A model generated the notes under the pieces. That model did no database searches and had not been told where the DNA came from. It saw only the letters and a program-made list of their open reading frames with translations. The translations under genes were made by a program, and so were the position numbers. A DNA stretch of 64,000 bases, from the NCBI RefSeq assembly GCF_046764005.1, contig NZ_JBKOFW010000001.1, positions 124,001-188,000 on the forward strand, given 5' to 3'. This DNA is from Oryzobacter faecalis (GTDB lineage Bacteria > Actinomycetota > Actinomycetes > Actinomycetales > Dermatophilaceae). The first letter of the stretch is position 1, and each line of letters starts with the position of its first letter. Positions 42,215 to 58,241 of this stretch are shown piece by piece.

Positions 42215-44408
42215 CCTCGGCGACGGGGGTGAGGTAGACGGCCGAGAGCCGCGAGACCCCGATGGTCACCGAGTACGGCTGGTCGTTCCACGGCGTGTTC
42301 TCGGCCTCGAGGACGATGCCGGCCTGGCTGGCCGACCCGTGCTCGTCGAACCCGTTGGTGTCGAGGACGACCTCCCAGCGCCCCCCGCGGGGCAGGCCGA
42401 CGCGCACCCACGCCTTGTCCTCGCCGCCGTAGTTGACGACGGTCGCCACGACGTCGCCGGAGCCGTCGGCCTGCGCGAAGCGCAGGTACGACAGCAGGTT
42501 GCCGGTGTTGTCGTCGGCGTCCAGCCAGCGGAAGCCGGCGGGCTGGCTGTCGAGCGCCCACAGGGCCGGGTGCTCGCGGTAGACCCGGTTGAGCTCCTTG
42601 ACGAGGTTGTGCACCCGGAAGTGCGCCGCGTGGTCGAGCAGCCACCAGTCGAGGGAACGACCGTCGGCCCACTCGCCCGGCTGGGCGAACTCGCACCCCA
42701 TGAACAGCAGCTGCTTGCCGGGGTGGCTCCACATGTAGGCGAGGAAGGCCCGCAGCGTCGCCAGCTGGTCGTAGCGGTCGCCGGGGATCTTGGTGAGCAG
42801 CGACCCCTTGCCGTGGACGACCTCGTCGTGGCTGATCGGCAGGACGAAGTTCTCGCTGAACGCGTACATGAGCGAGAAGGTCAGCAGGTTGTGGTGGTAC
42901 TGGCGGTGGATCGGCTCCTCGTGCAGGTAGCGGAGGGTGTCGTTCATCCAGCCCATGTTCCACTTGAGCCCGAAGCCCAGCCCGCCGGCGGACGTCGACC
43001 TCGTGACCCCCGGCCACGACGTCGACTCCTCCGCCACGGTCACGATGCCGGGGACGCGCTTGTACGCCGTGGCGTTGGCCTCCTGGAGCAGGCCGATCGC
43101 CTCGAGGTGCTCGCGGCCGCCGTGCACGTTGGGGATCCACTCGCCGTCCTTGCGCGAGTAGTCGAGGTAGAGCATCGAGGCGACGGCGTCGACGCGCAGC
43201 CCGTCGATGTGGAACTCCTCGAGCCAGTACAGCGCGTTCGCGACGAGGAAGTTGCGGACCTCGAGCCGGCCGAAGTCGAAGACGTGGGTCCCCCAGTCCG
43301 GCTGGTCGCCGCGCCGCGGGTCCGGGTGCTCGTAGAGCGGGAGGCCGTCGAACCGGGCCAGCGCGAAGGCGTCGCGCGGGAAGTGCCCGGGGACCCAGTC
43401 GAGGAGGACGCCGATGCCGGCCTGGTGCAGCCGGTCGACGAGGTACTTGAAGTCGTCCGGCGTGCCGAACCGGGCCGTGGGGGCGTAGTAGCCCGTGACC
43501 TGGTAGCCCCACGAGGGCCCGTACGGGTGCTCCATGACGGGCAGCAGCTCGACGTGGGTGAAGCCGAGGTCGACGACGTAGTTGACGAGGTGCTCGGCGA
43601 GGTCGCGGTACGACATCCCCTGCCGCCACGAGCCGAGGTGCACCTCGTAGACGCTCATCGGGCCGCTGTGCGGGTCGGTGTCCCGGCGTCGCGTCATCCA
43701 GTCGCCGTCGCCCCACTCGTGGCCGGACTCGTCGACGACGGACCCGGTGTTCGGCGGGCACTCGGTGCGCCGCGCCATCGGGTCGGCCTTGGTGCGCACG
43801 ACGTCGTCGGCCCCGCGGATCTCGTACTTGTAGATCGACCCCACGCCGACGTCGGGGACGAACAGCTCCCACACGCCGGAGGAGCCGATGAGGCGCATCG
43901 GGTGGACCCGCCCGTCCCAGTCGTTGAAGTCGCCGATGACGCGCACGGCCTTGGCGCGCGGCGCCCACACCGCGAACGAGACGCCACGGACGGTGCCCAT
44001 GGGGCCCGGGTACTCGTGGACGCGCGCGCCGAGCACCGTCCACAGCTGCTCGTGGCGGCCCTCGTTGACGAGGTGGAGGTCGACCTCGCCGAGCGTGGGG
44101 GCGAAGCGGTACGGGTCGTCCTGCTCGTGCTCGATGCCGTCGGCCCAGGTGACGAGGAGGCGGTAGTCCATGGTGCGCATCGCGTCGGTGCGCACGGCGG
44201 TCCACACCCCCTCGGCCTCGTGCCCGAGGTCGAGCTCCTCGCCGTCCTCGAAGCGCACGCGCACCGAGGCGGCGAGCGGCTTGAGGACCCGGATCCGCAG
44301 GCCCCCGTGCTCCAGGTGCTGGCCGAGGAGGTCGTGCGGCTGCTGGTGGCGCCCCTGGACGAGGGCGGTGATGGCGCCGCCGACCTCGGGGCTGGGGGTG
44401 GGGGTCAC
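42207..44408 (-). CDS. glgB: 1,4-alpha-glucan branching enzyme
   Basis: Makes alpha-1,6 branches in glycogen or GlgE-made glucan. The 733-residue GH13 protein has an N-terminal extra domain, a CBM48 (VRGVSFAVWAPRAKAVRVIGDFNDWDG), and the catalytic barrel with VELLPVMEHPYGPSWGYQVTGYYAP, nucleophile Asp in GLRVDAVASMLYLDYSR and acid Glu in VAEESTSWPGV. Last gene of glgE-treS-mak-glgB. Start GTG 44408 overlaps the mak stop (GTGA). It overlaps the convergent DsrE2-like gene by 8 bases. Confidence 0.97.
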   Translation of the reverse strand: MTPTPSPEVGGAITALVQGRHQQPHDLLGQHLEHGGLRIRVLKPLAASVRVRFEDGEELDLGHEAEGVWTAVRTDAMRTMDYRLLVTWADGIEHEQDDPYRFAPTLGEVDLHLVNEGRHEQLWTVLGARVHEYPGPMGTVRGVSFAVWAPRAKAVRVIGDFNDWDGRVHPMRLIGSSGVWELFVPDVGVGSIYKYEIRGADDVVRTKADPMARRTECPPNTGSVVDESGHEWGDGDWMTRRRDTDPHSGPMSVYEVHLGSWRQGMSYRDLAEHLVNYVVDLGFTHVELLPVMEHPYGPSWGYQVTGYYAPTARFGTPDDFKYLVDRLHQAGIGVLLDWVPGHFPRDAFALARFDGLPLYEHPDPRRGDQPDWGTHVFDFGRLEVRNFLVANALYWLEEFHIDGLRVDAVASMLYLDYSRKDGEWIPNVHGGREHLEAIGLLQEANATAYKRVPGIVTVAEESTSWPGVTRSTSAGGLGFGLKWNMGWMNDTLRYLHEEPIHRQYHHNLLTFSLMYAFSENFVLPISHDEVVHGKGSLLTKIPGDRYDQLATLRAFLAYMWSHPGKQLLFMGCEFAQPGEWADGRSLDWWLLDHAAHFRVHNLVKELNRVYREHPALWALDSQPAGFRWLDADDNTGNLLSYLRFAQADGSGDVVATVVNYGGEDKAWVRVGLPRGGRWEVVLDTNGFDEHGSASQAGIVLEAENTPWNDQPYSVTIGVSRLSAVYLTPVAEVR

Positions 44409-45878
44409 GGGGTGCCTCCTGGGGTCGAGGGGTCGGAGGGGAGGGAGGGGGTGGGGGGCGCGGTCGTGGCCGACGCGGTGAGGCGGCGGACCGCGCCGAG
44501 CGGGATGCCGACCCACCCCGGGCGGTTGCGCGCCTCGTAGACGACCTCGTACATCGCCTTGTCGAGCTCGAAGGCCGCGAGGAGGGCGCCGAGCCGGCGG
44601 GGGTCGGCACCGGCCCGTGCGGCGTACCCGTCGAGGAAGGCCTGCTGGGCGGCGGTGACCCAGGCCCGGGCGGACGAGCCGCGGACCTGCTCGAGCGTCC
44701 CCCCGACGTAGTCGAAGCTGCGGAGCATCCCGGCGACGTCGCGGACCCACTGGTCGGGGAGTGACCGCTCCGAGAGCGGGCGCAGCGGCTCGCCCTCGAA
44801 GTCGAGCAGGACCCAGCCGCGGTCGGGGGAGTGGAGCACCTGACCGAGGTGGTAGTCGCCGTGGATGCGTTGCAGCGCGGGCCAGTCCGACTCGGCGGCC
44901 TCCTTCAGCACGGCCTCCACCGCGTCGCGCACCGACTCGAGCTCCGCGACCGCGCCCACGGCCGCGTCGAAGCGCAGGCGCATCTCCGCGGTGATCGCCT
45001 CGGCCTGCTCGCGGGAGGTCGGCTCGGTGCCGAGGACGTCGGCGAGGGTGCGGTGCACCTCGGCCGTGGCCTCGCCGAGGTCGCGGGCGGGACCGGAGAA
45101 GTCGGTGCCCTCCTCTGCGGCGCGCAGCGCGACCCGCCAGGCGTCCTCGACCCCGGGGAGGAACTCCTGGCAGAACGCGAGGTGGCCGTGGGCGACCTCG
45201 TCACCCTCGGTCGTGGGGTGGGCCCACCGGCCGGTGACGGCGCCGACGACCGCCGGCACCCGGCGCGACCCGGCGTCGACGAGGGCGCCCTGGAGGACGA
45301 CGTCCGGGTTGTCGCCGGGGGAGAGCATCCGGAACACCTTGACGATGAGGGGGATGTGGTGACCGTCGGGCAGGTCGCCGTCGAGGATCACCGAGGTGTT
45401 CGACTGCTCGCCGGAGAGCACCCGCGAGCTGCGCACGCGGACCTCGTGGTTCCAGCTCGCCTGCGGCACACCGGAAACGGAGGGCTCATCGGCATCCGAC
45501 ACCGACGAGGACCGGGCCGACACCCGCCCCTGGACGAGCTCGAGGAGCTGGGCCGCGTAGACGGGGTCGTGCGGGGCGTCGTAGATCCACCGCCTGCCGA
45601 GCACCGAGTGCTCCGTCGTCCCGACGAGGGCGTGGTCGGCGGAACCGAGCGGCTCGCCCCGGTAGGTGAGCGGCACCTGGTAGACGACCGTCTCGGGGCC
45701 GGCCTCGTCGGCGACGACGAGGGTCTCGACGCCCACCTCGCCGGCGGGGTCGTCGAGGCGCCACGCCGCCAGCCGGCGCAGCCGTGGTCGCCGGCCCTTC
45801 GCGGCGTACCAGCGCTGCCCACCCATCCACGCCTCGAGGAGCTCGAGCTTCGTGGGGGACAGCGTCGCGTCGTGGATC

Positions 45879-45886
<8 letters not shown>
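44405..45886 (-). CDS. mak: Maltokinase
   Basis: Phosphorylates maltose to alpha-maltose 1-phosphate, the GlgE substrate. The 493-residue protein has the maltokinase N-terminal cap (LLEAWMGGQRWYAAKGRRP) and an aminoglycoside-phosphotransferase-like kinase fold with SGEQSNTSVIL, RIHGDYHLGQVLHSP (catalytic Asp region) and WVLLDFEGEPLRP (metal-binding). A Pro/Ser/Thr tail ends the protein. GTG 45886 follows GGAGGTG and overlaps the treS stop by 8 bases. Some actinobacteria fuse treS and mak; here they are separate. Confidence 0.95.
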
Positions 45887-47632
<1,746 letters not shown>

Positions 47633-47636
<4 letters not shown>

Positions 47637-49660
47637 CAGGGCCTCCTCACCGCGATGACGTGGACCGGCTCGACCTCCGGGCCGAGCCGGATGTAGTTGT
47701 CGCGCTGCCACGTCCACTGCTCGTCGGTGACGAGGTCGTGGGCCAGGAAGCTGTCGCCCGACTCCAGCCCGAGCGCCGCCATGTCCAGGCGCAGCGTCGT
47801 CGCGCGGGTCGAGTGCGGGTCGAGGTTCGCGACGACGACCACGACGTCATCGGTGCCGTCGGGCAGGCGCCGGCGCTTGGAGAACGCGAGGAAGTTCTCG
47901 TCGTCGACGTGGTGGAAGCGGATGTCGCGCAACCGGTGCAGTGCCGGGTGGGCGCGGCGGATCTCGTTGATCCGCGTCAGGTAGCCCGCGAGCGAGCGCC
48001 CCTCCTTCGGACCGCCCTCCTCGTAGTCCTCCCAGCGGCGGTTCTTGAACTCGTACTTCTCGTTGTCGATCTGCTCCTCGGCGCCGGGGCGGGCGACGTG
48101 CTCCATCAGCTCGTAGCCGGCGTAGATGCCGTACGTGGGTACGAGGGTGGCCGCGAGGACGGCACGCAGCTTCCACGCGGCGGTCCCGCCGAACTGCATG
48201 TACGGCGTGAGGATGTCGTGGGTCGTCGGCCAGAACGAGGGGCGCATGTACGCGGCGGCCTCGCCGGAGAGCTCGGTGAGGTACTCGCGCAGGTCGGCGG
48301 CGGTGTTGCGCCACGCGTAGTACGTGTAGCTCTGCTGGAACCCGATCTTGCCGAGCGTGTGCATCATCGCCGGCTTCGTGAAGGCCTCGGCGAGCCAGAT
48401 GACCTCCGGGTGGTCCTTCGCGACGTCCGCGATGAGCCACTGCCAGAACTCGACCGGCTTGGTGTGCGGGTTGTCGACGCGGAAGATCTTGACGCCGTGG
48501 TCGATCCAGACCTGCATGACGCGGCGCACCTCGGTGTAGATGCCCTCGGGGTCGTTGTCGAAGTTGACCGGGTAGATGTCCTGGTACTTCTTCGGCGGGT
48601 TCTCGGCGTAGGCGATCGAGCCGTCGGCGCGGGTCGTGAACCACTCGGGGTGCTCGGCGACCCAGGGGTGGTCGGGGGAGCACTGGAGCGCGAGGTCCAT
48701 GGCGACCTCCATGCCGAGCCGCTCGGCCTCGGCGACGAACGCGTCGAAGTCGTCGAAGTCGCCGAGGTCGGGGTGGATGGCGTCGTGGCCGCCGTCGGGG
48801 GAGCCGATGGCGTACGGGCTGCCCGGGTCCTCGGGGCGCGCGTCGAGGGTGTTGTTCGGTCCCTTCTTCGCGGCCTGGCCGATCGGGTGGATCGGGGTGA
48901 GGTAGACGACGTCGAACCCCATGGCGGCGATGGCCGGCAGGCGCTTCATCGCGGTGCGGAGCGTGCCGGTGGTCCAGCGGTGCTCCTTCTCGTCGTACGT
49001 CGCGCCCTCGCTGCGCGGGAAGATCTCGTACCAGGCGCCGGACAGGGCCAGCTCGCGCTCGACGAGGAGGGCGTGCTCGGCCGACGGCGAGACCATGTCG
49101 CGGAGCGGGCGCTCGCCGAGCTCGTCCTCGACCGCGGCGTCGGTGCCGGCCTTGAGCCGCACGGCGGGGGGCTTGCTCGTGTCGCGCAGGCCCCTCACCG
49201 CGGCCTGCAGGACCGCCTTCTGTTCGGCGGTGCGCTCGACCTCGGCCAGGGCCCGCTCGAGGACGAGGGCGCCCTCCTCGAGCATCAGCTCGGTGTCGAC
49301 GTCGGCCCGGACCTTGATCGTCGCGTCGTGCTCCCAGGTGCCGTACGGGTCGGACCAGCCCTCGACCCGGTAGCTCCACCAGCCGGTGCGGTCGGCCGAG
49401 ACGGTGCGGACCCACGTGTCGAGCCCGGGGTTGGTGCACGTCATCGGCAGGACGTGCTCGCCGCCGTCGGGGTCGGTGAGGACGACGGAGGCGTTGACGG
49501 CGTCGTGGCCCTCGCGGAAGACGGTGGCCGTGACGTCGAACCGCTCGTCGACGACCGCCTTCGCGGGCCGGGCGCCGTGGTCGACGACGGGTCTGACGTC
49601 CTGGACGGGGATGCGTCCGATCGGGGCTTGCGGCAGGGCGGTGCGGAAGGCGTCGCTCAC
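47633..49660 (-). CDS. glgE: Alpha-1,4-glucan:maltose-1-phosphate maltosyltransferase
   Basis: Extends alpha-glucan with maltosyl units from maltose 1-phosphate. The 675-residue protein has the GlgE N-terminal domain (about 15-200, IGRIPVQDVRPVVDHGARPAKAV), then the GH13_3 barrel with GAWYEIFPRSEGAT, YLTPIHPIGQAAKKGPNNTL, nucleophile Asp in IFRVDNPHTKP and acid Glu in IWLAEAFTKPAMMHTLGK. First gene of the operon; GTG 49660 lies 7 bases after TAGGTT, so it is leaderless. Target of antimycobacterial interest in relatives. Confidence 0.97.
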
Positions 49661-49667
49661 CTCACCG

Positions 49668-49673
49668 AACCTA
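49668..49673 (-). promoter_or_regulatory. -10 box of the leaderless glgE operon promoter
   Basis: On the minus strand TAGGTT, 7 bases, then GTG 49660. It drives glgE-treS-mak-glgB separately from glgP upstream, whose stop is only 55 bases away. Confidence 0.6.
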
Positions 49674-49728
49674 CACGGACGGGTCCCGCTCGTTCAGCCC
49701 CCGGGACCGCCCGCGGACACCCCGGCTC

Positions 49729-52287
<2,559 letters not shown>

Positions 52288-52343
52288 CGGGGCTCGTCCT
52301 TCGGGGCATGCGGAGCTGACGCAGCGGCGGTGGTGCGGGGGAC

Positions 52344-52376
52344 ACAGTAGCCACCTCGGGTGGAAACGCTTGCACA
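52344..52376 (-). promoter_or_regulatory. glgP promoter with LacI-like operator
   Basis: On the minus strand the -10 box is TACTGT (52344-52349). TGGAAACGCTTGCACA on the plus strand (52361-52376) covers the -35 region; it is an imperfect palindrome with the core ACGCTTGCACA, matching GCGCTTGCGCA in front of the HAD-GH65 operon at a similar distance from the -10 box. Sugar-responsive LacI regulators bind such sites. Confidence 0.5.
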
Positions 52377-52402
52377 GTTGGACACGGATCGCCGCGCGCT
52401 TC

Positions 52403-53713
52403 TCAGGGAGCGGGCGCGTGGGCGAGGCGCTCGGCCGTGACGTCGGCGAGGGTGCGGCACCCCGTGAGCGCCATCGTGAGGTCCAGCTCGGCGGCGAGGT
52501 TGCGGAGCACCTCGGAGGCGCCCTCGGCCCCCGCGAGCGCCAGGCCGTAGACGTAGGGGCGACCGATGCCGACCGCCGTGGCTCCGAGAGCCAGGGCCAC
52601 GAACGCGTCGGCCCCGCTGCGCACCCCGCTGTCGAGGACGACCGGCAGGCCGGACCCTGCGCCGCGGACGGCCTCGACGACGCCGGGCAGGGCGTCGAGG
52701 GCGGCCACGGACCGGTCGACCTGCCGCCCCCCGTGGTTCGACACCCACACCCCGTCGACGCCGGCGTCGACGGCACGCCGCGCGTCGTCGGGGTGCAGGA
52801 CGCCCTTGAGGACGACCGGCAGGTCGGTCATCGCTCGCAGCCGGGGCAGGTCCTCCCAGGTCAGCGAGGGCCGGGAGAAGACCTCGAGGAAGGTCTCGAC
52901 CGCGGCCCGCGGCTCGGGGGAGGACAGGTTGCCGCGCAGGTCGCCGGGGTGGTTGCGGCTGAGGCTGAGCAGGGTCCGGACGGCGGCGGGCGTGGGGCGC
53001 GGCTGCGGCTCGGCCTCCTCGCCGGCCTCGGCCGCGGACCTCGCGGCGTCGAGCCGGGCGGCGACGAGGCGCTGGAAGACCGGGTCGGAGGTGTACTGGG
53101 CGATGCCCTCGCCGCGGGCGAACGGCAGGCTCCCGAGGTCGAGGTCGCGCGGCCGCCAGCCGAGGTAGGCGGTGTCGAGGGTGACGACGAGGGCCTCGCT
53201 GCCGCACGCCTCGGCGCGACGCACGAGGGACGTGGTCAGCTCGTCGTCGCGGCTCCAGTACAGCTGGTACCAGTGCCCGGTCCCGCCCAGCTCGGCCGCG
53301 ACCTCCTCCATCGGGACCGACGCCTGGGTCGACAGCACGGGCGTCACCCCCTGCTGGCGAGCGGCGCGCGCCATCGCGAGGTCGGCGTCGTCGTGTGCCG
53401 CGGACAGCACGCCGATGGGGGAGAGGAGGAAGGGCACCTCGTGGCGGCGGCCGAGGAGGTCGACGCCGAGGTCGCGCTCCAGGGCGTCGACGAGCACGCG
53501 GGGGTGCACGCGCCAGCGGTCGAAGGCGGCCCGGTTGGCCCGGGCGGTCGCCTCGCCACCGGCCGCGCCGGCCACGTAGGCGAAGGACCGCTTCGACATC
53601 ACGGCCCGGGCGGCACCCTCGAGGGCGCTGCCGTCGGTGGGGACCCGAGGGCGGCGGCCGAAGCTGCCGGCCCGGTAGATCGCGGACTGGACGGCACGTC
53701 CGAGCTCGGGCAT
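52403..53713 (-). CDS. FMN-dependent alpha-hydroxy-acid oxidase/dehydrogenase
   Basis: Oxidises an L-2-hydroxy acid such as lactate. The 436-residue TIM-barrel protein has PFLLSPIGVLSAAHDDADLAMARAA, TLDTAYLGWRPRDLD, VVLKGVLHPDDARRAVDAGVDGVWVSNHGGRQVD (catalytic His-Gly-Gly-Arg) and VVLDSGVRSGADAFVALALGATAVGIGRPYVYG. The insert between the middle strands (ARLDAARSAAEAGEEAEPQPRP) and overall length resemble lactate 2-monooxygenase. ATG 53713 follows GAGGAGGAGG. Whether it passes electrons to oxygen or another acceptor is not clear. Confidence 0.88.
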   Translation of the reverse strand: MPELGRAVQSAIYRAGSFGRRPRVPTDGSALEGAARAVMSKRSFAYVAGAAGGEATARANRAAFDRWRVHPRVLVDALERDLGVDLLGRRHEVPFLLSPIGVLSAAHDDADLAMARAARQQGVTPVLSTQASVPMEEVAAELGGTGHWYQLYWSRDDELTTSLVRRAEACGSEALVVTLDTAYLGWRPRDLDLGSLPFARGEGIAQYTSDPVFQRLVAARLDAARSAAEAGEEAEPQPRPTPAAVRTLLSLSRNHPGDLRGNLSSPEPRAAVETFLEVFSRPSLTWEDLPRLRAMTDLPVVLKGVLHPDDARRAVDAGVDGVWVSNHGGRQVDRSVAALDALPGVVEAVRGAGSGLPVVLDSGVRSGADAFVALALGATAVGIGRPYVYGLALAGAEGASEVLRNLAAELDLTMALTGCRTLADVTAERLAHAPAP

Positions 53714-53814
53714 CCGGCCTCCTCCTCGATGACGGCGGGCGCTCCGCCGAAACCGCCTGTCTACCGGATCGCCCGCTCGGACGGTAGGCGCGGTGCACGG
53801 CGCCCGAACCGCCC

Positions 53815-53820
53815 TAGGGT
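53815..53820 (+). promoter_or_regulatory. -10 box of a leaderless promoter
   Basis: TAGGGT, 7 bases, then ATG 53828. It sets the start of the small membrane protein gene. Confidence 0.55.
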
Positions 53821-53827
53821 GGGCGCC

Positions 53828-54388
53828 ATGACCCGGTTCGCCTGGGCCGCCTGGGGCCTGCTCGTCGTCGTCCTCGACCTGCCGCTGCTCGGCTGGGACG
53901 TCGTTCCCGACGTCGTCGGCTACGCCTGGCTCGTCATCGGGCTGGGCGGCAGCGCCGCGCTGCACCCGGCGTTCGTCCGCGCCCGGGCGGCCGCTGCGGT
54001 CGGGGTCCCGCTCTCGGTGGTCACGGGGACCCCGCTGTTCTTCGGCGCCCGGTGGGAGCCGCTGTTGTTCGGGGCGCTCGTCCTCGGGTTCCTCGTGTGG
54101 GCGGGCGTGGTGCACCAGCTGCTCACGGGGCTGCTCGCGGTGGCCCCGGCCGGGGAGGAGGACTCCCTGCGGTGGGCCCCGGCGCTGCGGGTCGCCGCCC
54201 CGGTCGTGGCGCTCGTCGCCGTGATCGGCGTCGCGGCGTCGTCGAGCGCGCTGGGCGTGCTCTACCCGCTGGGCTTCGTCGCGAGCGTCGTCGTCGGCAT
54301 CCTCACCGTCGTCCTGCTCCACCGGGTCAACCGCGCGGGATGGTTCACCGACGTCGCACCCCCTCCACCGCGTGCTACCGCCCAGTAA
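53828..54388 (+). CDS. Small polytopic membrane protein
   Basis: The 186-residue protein has about five transmembrane segments (AWGLLVVVLDLPLLGW, YAWLVIGLGGSAALHPAF, LLFGALVLGFLVWAGVVHQLL, VAAPVVALVAVIGVAAS, LGFVASVVVGILTVVLLH). I do not recognise the family. Its last codons (RATAQ, stop) are part of a 54-bp palindrome, so the C-terminus may have been rewritten by insertion of that element. Divergent from the hydroxy-acid oxidase and convergent with the dioxygenase gene. Confidence 0.7.
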   Translation: MTRFAWAAWGLLVVVLDLPLLGWDVVPDVVGYAWLVIGLGGSAALHPAFVRARAAAAVGVPLSVVTGTPLFFGARWEPLLFGALVLGFLVWAGVVHQLLTGLLAVAPAGEEDSLRWAPALRVAAPVVALVAVIGVAASSSALGVLYPLGFVASVVVGILTVVLLHRVNRAGWFTDVAPPPPRATAQ

Positions 54389-54424
54389 GTGTCGTGATCA
54401 CGACGCTTACTGGGCGGTAGCACG
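54371..54424. repeat. 54-bp near-perfect palindrome without loop
   Basis: CGTGCTACCGCCCAGTAAG (54371-54389) pairs with its exact complement at 54406-54424; between them GTCGTGA / TCACGAC pair at the centre, and only T54390/G54405 do not match as Watson-Crick. The arm overlaps the stop codon of the membrane protein gene and stops 18 bases short of the convergent gene's stop. It can act as a bidirectional terminator, but its length and perfection suggest a repeat element or protein-binding site. Confidence 0.9.
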
Positions 54425-54441
54425 CGAATCAGGCCGGGGCG

Positions 54442-55332
54442 TCAGCGCAGGAAGGGCACCGACCGGTCGAGCAGGCCGCGCTCCTTGAGCTCGGCGCGCA
54501 GCGGGATCTCGTCGTCGATCCACCCGGACTGCTTGATCCCCCAGAACGAGGCGTGGTCGGGGCCGTACCCGAGGAGCTGCTGGTGCAGCGGCGACAGGTT
54601 CTTGAACCACTCCGACGACTGGTCGGCCACGGCCTCGTCGAGCGGGCGGATCCAGCGGTAGGTGTACCCGATGAACATCAGCTTGCGGATCCGCTCGCTC
54701 TTGTTCATCGAGCGGCTGTGCCAGAGGCGGCGGTCGAAGATGAACGCGTCACCCGGGTTGAGGAGCACCTCGGTGGCGCCCTCGGGCTCGATGATCGGGT
54801 CGCCCTCCTTCTCGGGGCGTCCGGCGAGGGTGTTGTTCTTGTGGCTGCCCGGGATGACCTTGGTGTTGCCGTAGCCCGGCTCGGAGAGGTCGGTGAGGGC
54901 GTAGCAGATCTTCGTCATGAACATCGGACGGATGTCCATGTCGATGTCGGAGTTCTGCCGGTAGCCGTCCTGGTGCCAGTTCCAGAAGGGCGGCTCGTCC
55001 TTGGGCGGGTTGACGTCGATGTGGTTGTGGTGCGTGTAGATGTTCCAGCCCATCGTCCCCCAGATGTACGGGAAGGTCGTGGGCCAGGACAGCAGCTCGG
55101 GGAAGCGCGGGTCCTTGTGCAGCCACCCCATGACGTGGATGGAGCGGTCGGGGCGCAGCTCGCCCGCGGCCTCCTCCTCGGCGTAGATCCGGTCGACGGC
55201 GTCCTCGAAGTAGGCGCGGTCCTCCTCGGGGAGTGCGTTGGGGATGACGACGTACCCGTCGCGGTCGTACTGCTCGCGGATCGCCGGGTCGAGCGGCTCG
55301 AACCCCGTGGGGGCTGGCGCGGTCGTGGTCAT
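54442..55332 (-). CDS. Phytanoyl-CoA dioxygenase (PhyH) family protein
   Basis: An Fe(II)/2-oxoglutarate-dependent oxygenase of 296 residues. The iron ligands are visible as FWNWHQDGY (HxD) and RLWHSRSMNKSERIRKLMFIGYTYRW (distal His, followed by the 2-oxoglutarate-binding Arg). GNTKVIPGSHKNN is the typical PhyH turn. Substrate unknown; ectoine-type hydroxylases and small-molecule hydroxylases share this fold. ATG 55332 follows GGGAG. No obvious pathway partner is adjacent. Confidence 0.88.
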   Translation of the reverse strand: MTTTAPAPTGFEPLDPAIREQYDRDGYVVIPNALPEEDRAYFEDAVDRIYAEEEAAGELRPDRSIHVMGWLHKDPRFPELLSWPTTFPYIWGTMGWNIYTHHNHIDVNPPKDEPPFWNWHQDGYRQNSDIDMDIRPMFMTKICYALTDLSEPGYGNTKVIPGSHKNNTLAGRPEKEGDPIIEPEGATEVLLNPGDAFIFDRRLWHSRSMNKSERIRKLMFIGYTYRWIRPLDEAVADQSSEWFKNLSPLHQQLLGYGPDHASFWGIKQSGWIDDEIPLRAELKERGLLDRSVPFLR

Positions 55333-55422
55333 GCGGACGTGCTCCCTACTGGTGCCCGGGGTCGCGGGGGCACCCTCCCGCTGCGGTCCGCCGGTCCCTG
55401 CGGTGGCCGCGTCCTTGCCGCC

Positions 55423-55428
55423 AGTCTA
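55423..55428 (-). promoter_or_regulatory. -10 box upstream of the dioxygenase gene
   Basis: On the minus strand TAGACT, about 90 bases before ATG 55332, which would give a leader of about 80 bases. The region 55333-55578 otherwise holds only this promoter and a hairpin behind glgX. Confidence 0.4.
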
Positions 55429-55470
55429 GGACGCCGGCCCTCCGCGGCCGTGGGAGGTGCGGGGCTGTGT

Positions 55471-55510
55471 GGCGCCTGTGGACCCGGCGTGGTCCCTCCC
55501 CGCAGGCGCC
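55471..55510 (-). terminator. Candidate glgX terminator hairpin
   Basis: GGCGCCTG (55471-55478) and CAGGCGCC (55503-55510), 24-base spacer, about 70 bases behind the glgX stop on the minus strand. Without a T-run; moderate support. Confidence 0.35.
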
Positions 55511-55578
55511 TGGCCTTGGGCGATGCCGTCAGGGGAGCGTGACGCCCACCACCCGACTCCGCACCCCCGAGCCGGCAG

Positions 55579-57735
<2,157 letters not shown>

Positions 57736-57742
57736 GGAGGGG

Positions 57743-57763
57743 AGCCTAGTGAGTCGTTACGGT
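57743..57763. promoter_or_regulatory. Divergent leaderless promoter pair (glgX and YbjN-like gene)
   Basis: Minus strand: TAGGCT (57743-57748), 7 bases, ATG 57735. Plus strand: TACGGT (57758-57763), 7 bases, ATG 57771. The -10 boxes are only 9 bases apart, so each overlaps the other's -35 region and the two polymerases should exclude each other. Confidence 0.6.
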
Positions 57764-57770
57764 GGGCCCC

Positions 57771-58241
57771 ATGACCGATCCGACCTCCCTGCCGAACTTC
57801 CCCCCGCCCCCGGACGAGCACCCGCTGCGCGGCCGGGTCCTCGACGCGCTCGTCGACCTCGGGGTGGCGCCGAACATCGACGGCGACGGCGACGTGGCGT
57901 TCACGGTCAACGACCAGCAGCTGTTCGTGCGGTGCTCCGAGGGCGACGTGGAGATCATGCGCGTCTTCGGGCAGTGGCAGATCCAGGAGGACCTCCTCGC
58001 CGACCGCGCCAAGCTCTTCGACACCTGCAACGAGCTCAACCTCAACCTCAACTGCGTCAAGAGCGGGATCGCCGGGACGACCCTCGTCGTCACCGGCGAG
58101 CACGTCGTCACCCCGGGCGCCCAGCTCGCCACGCTCGTGCAGGTCTCGATCCAGGTGATCCTGTCCGGCGTGCACATCTGGCACCAGCGGGTCCAGGGCA
58201 TCGACCCGACGACCGGTGAGCCCGAGGGGGGCACGTCGTGA
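57771..58241 (+). CDS. YbjN domain protein
   Basis: The 156-residue protein with the YbjN / type III secretion chaperone-like fold common in actinobacteria: RVLDALVDLGVAPNIDGDGDVAFTVNDQQLFVRC, IMRVFGQWQIQEDLLADRAKLFDTCNELNLNLNCVKSGI, LVVTGEHVVTPGAQLATLVQVSIQVI. No enzymatic motif. The start ATG 57771 follows a leaderless -10 box; a GTG nine bases upstream lies inside that box. The stop overlaps the enoyl-CoA hydratase start. Confidence 0.82.
   Translation: MTDPTSLPNFPPPPDEHPLRGRVLDALVDLGVAPNIDGDGDVAFTVNDQQLFVRCSEGDVEIMRVFGQWQIQEDLLADRAKLFDTCNELNLNLNCVKSGIAGTTLVVTGEHVVTPGAQLATLVQVSIQVILSGVHIWHQRVQGIDPTTGEPEGGTS

Noticed and set aside
54371..54424. Palindrome as an integrase attachment or CRISPR-type repeat
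   Set aside because: Only one copy in the window, no integrase, no cas genes and no spacers. I keep it as an unexplained palindrome or terminator.
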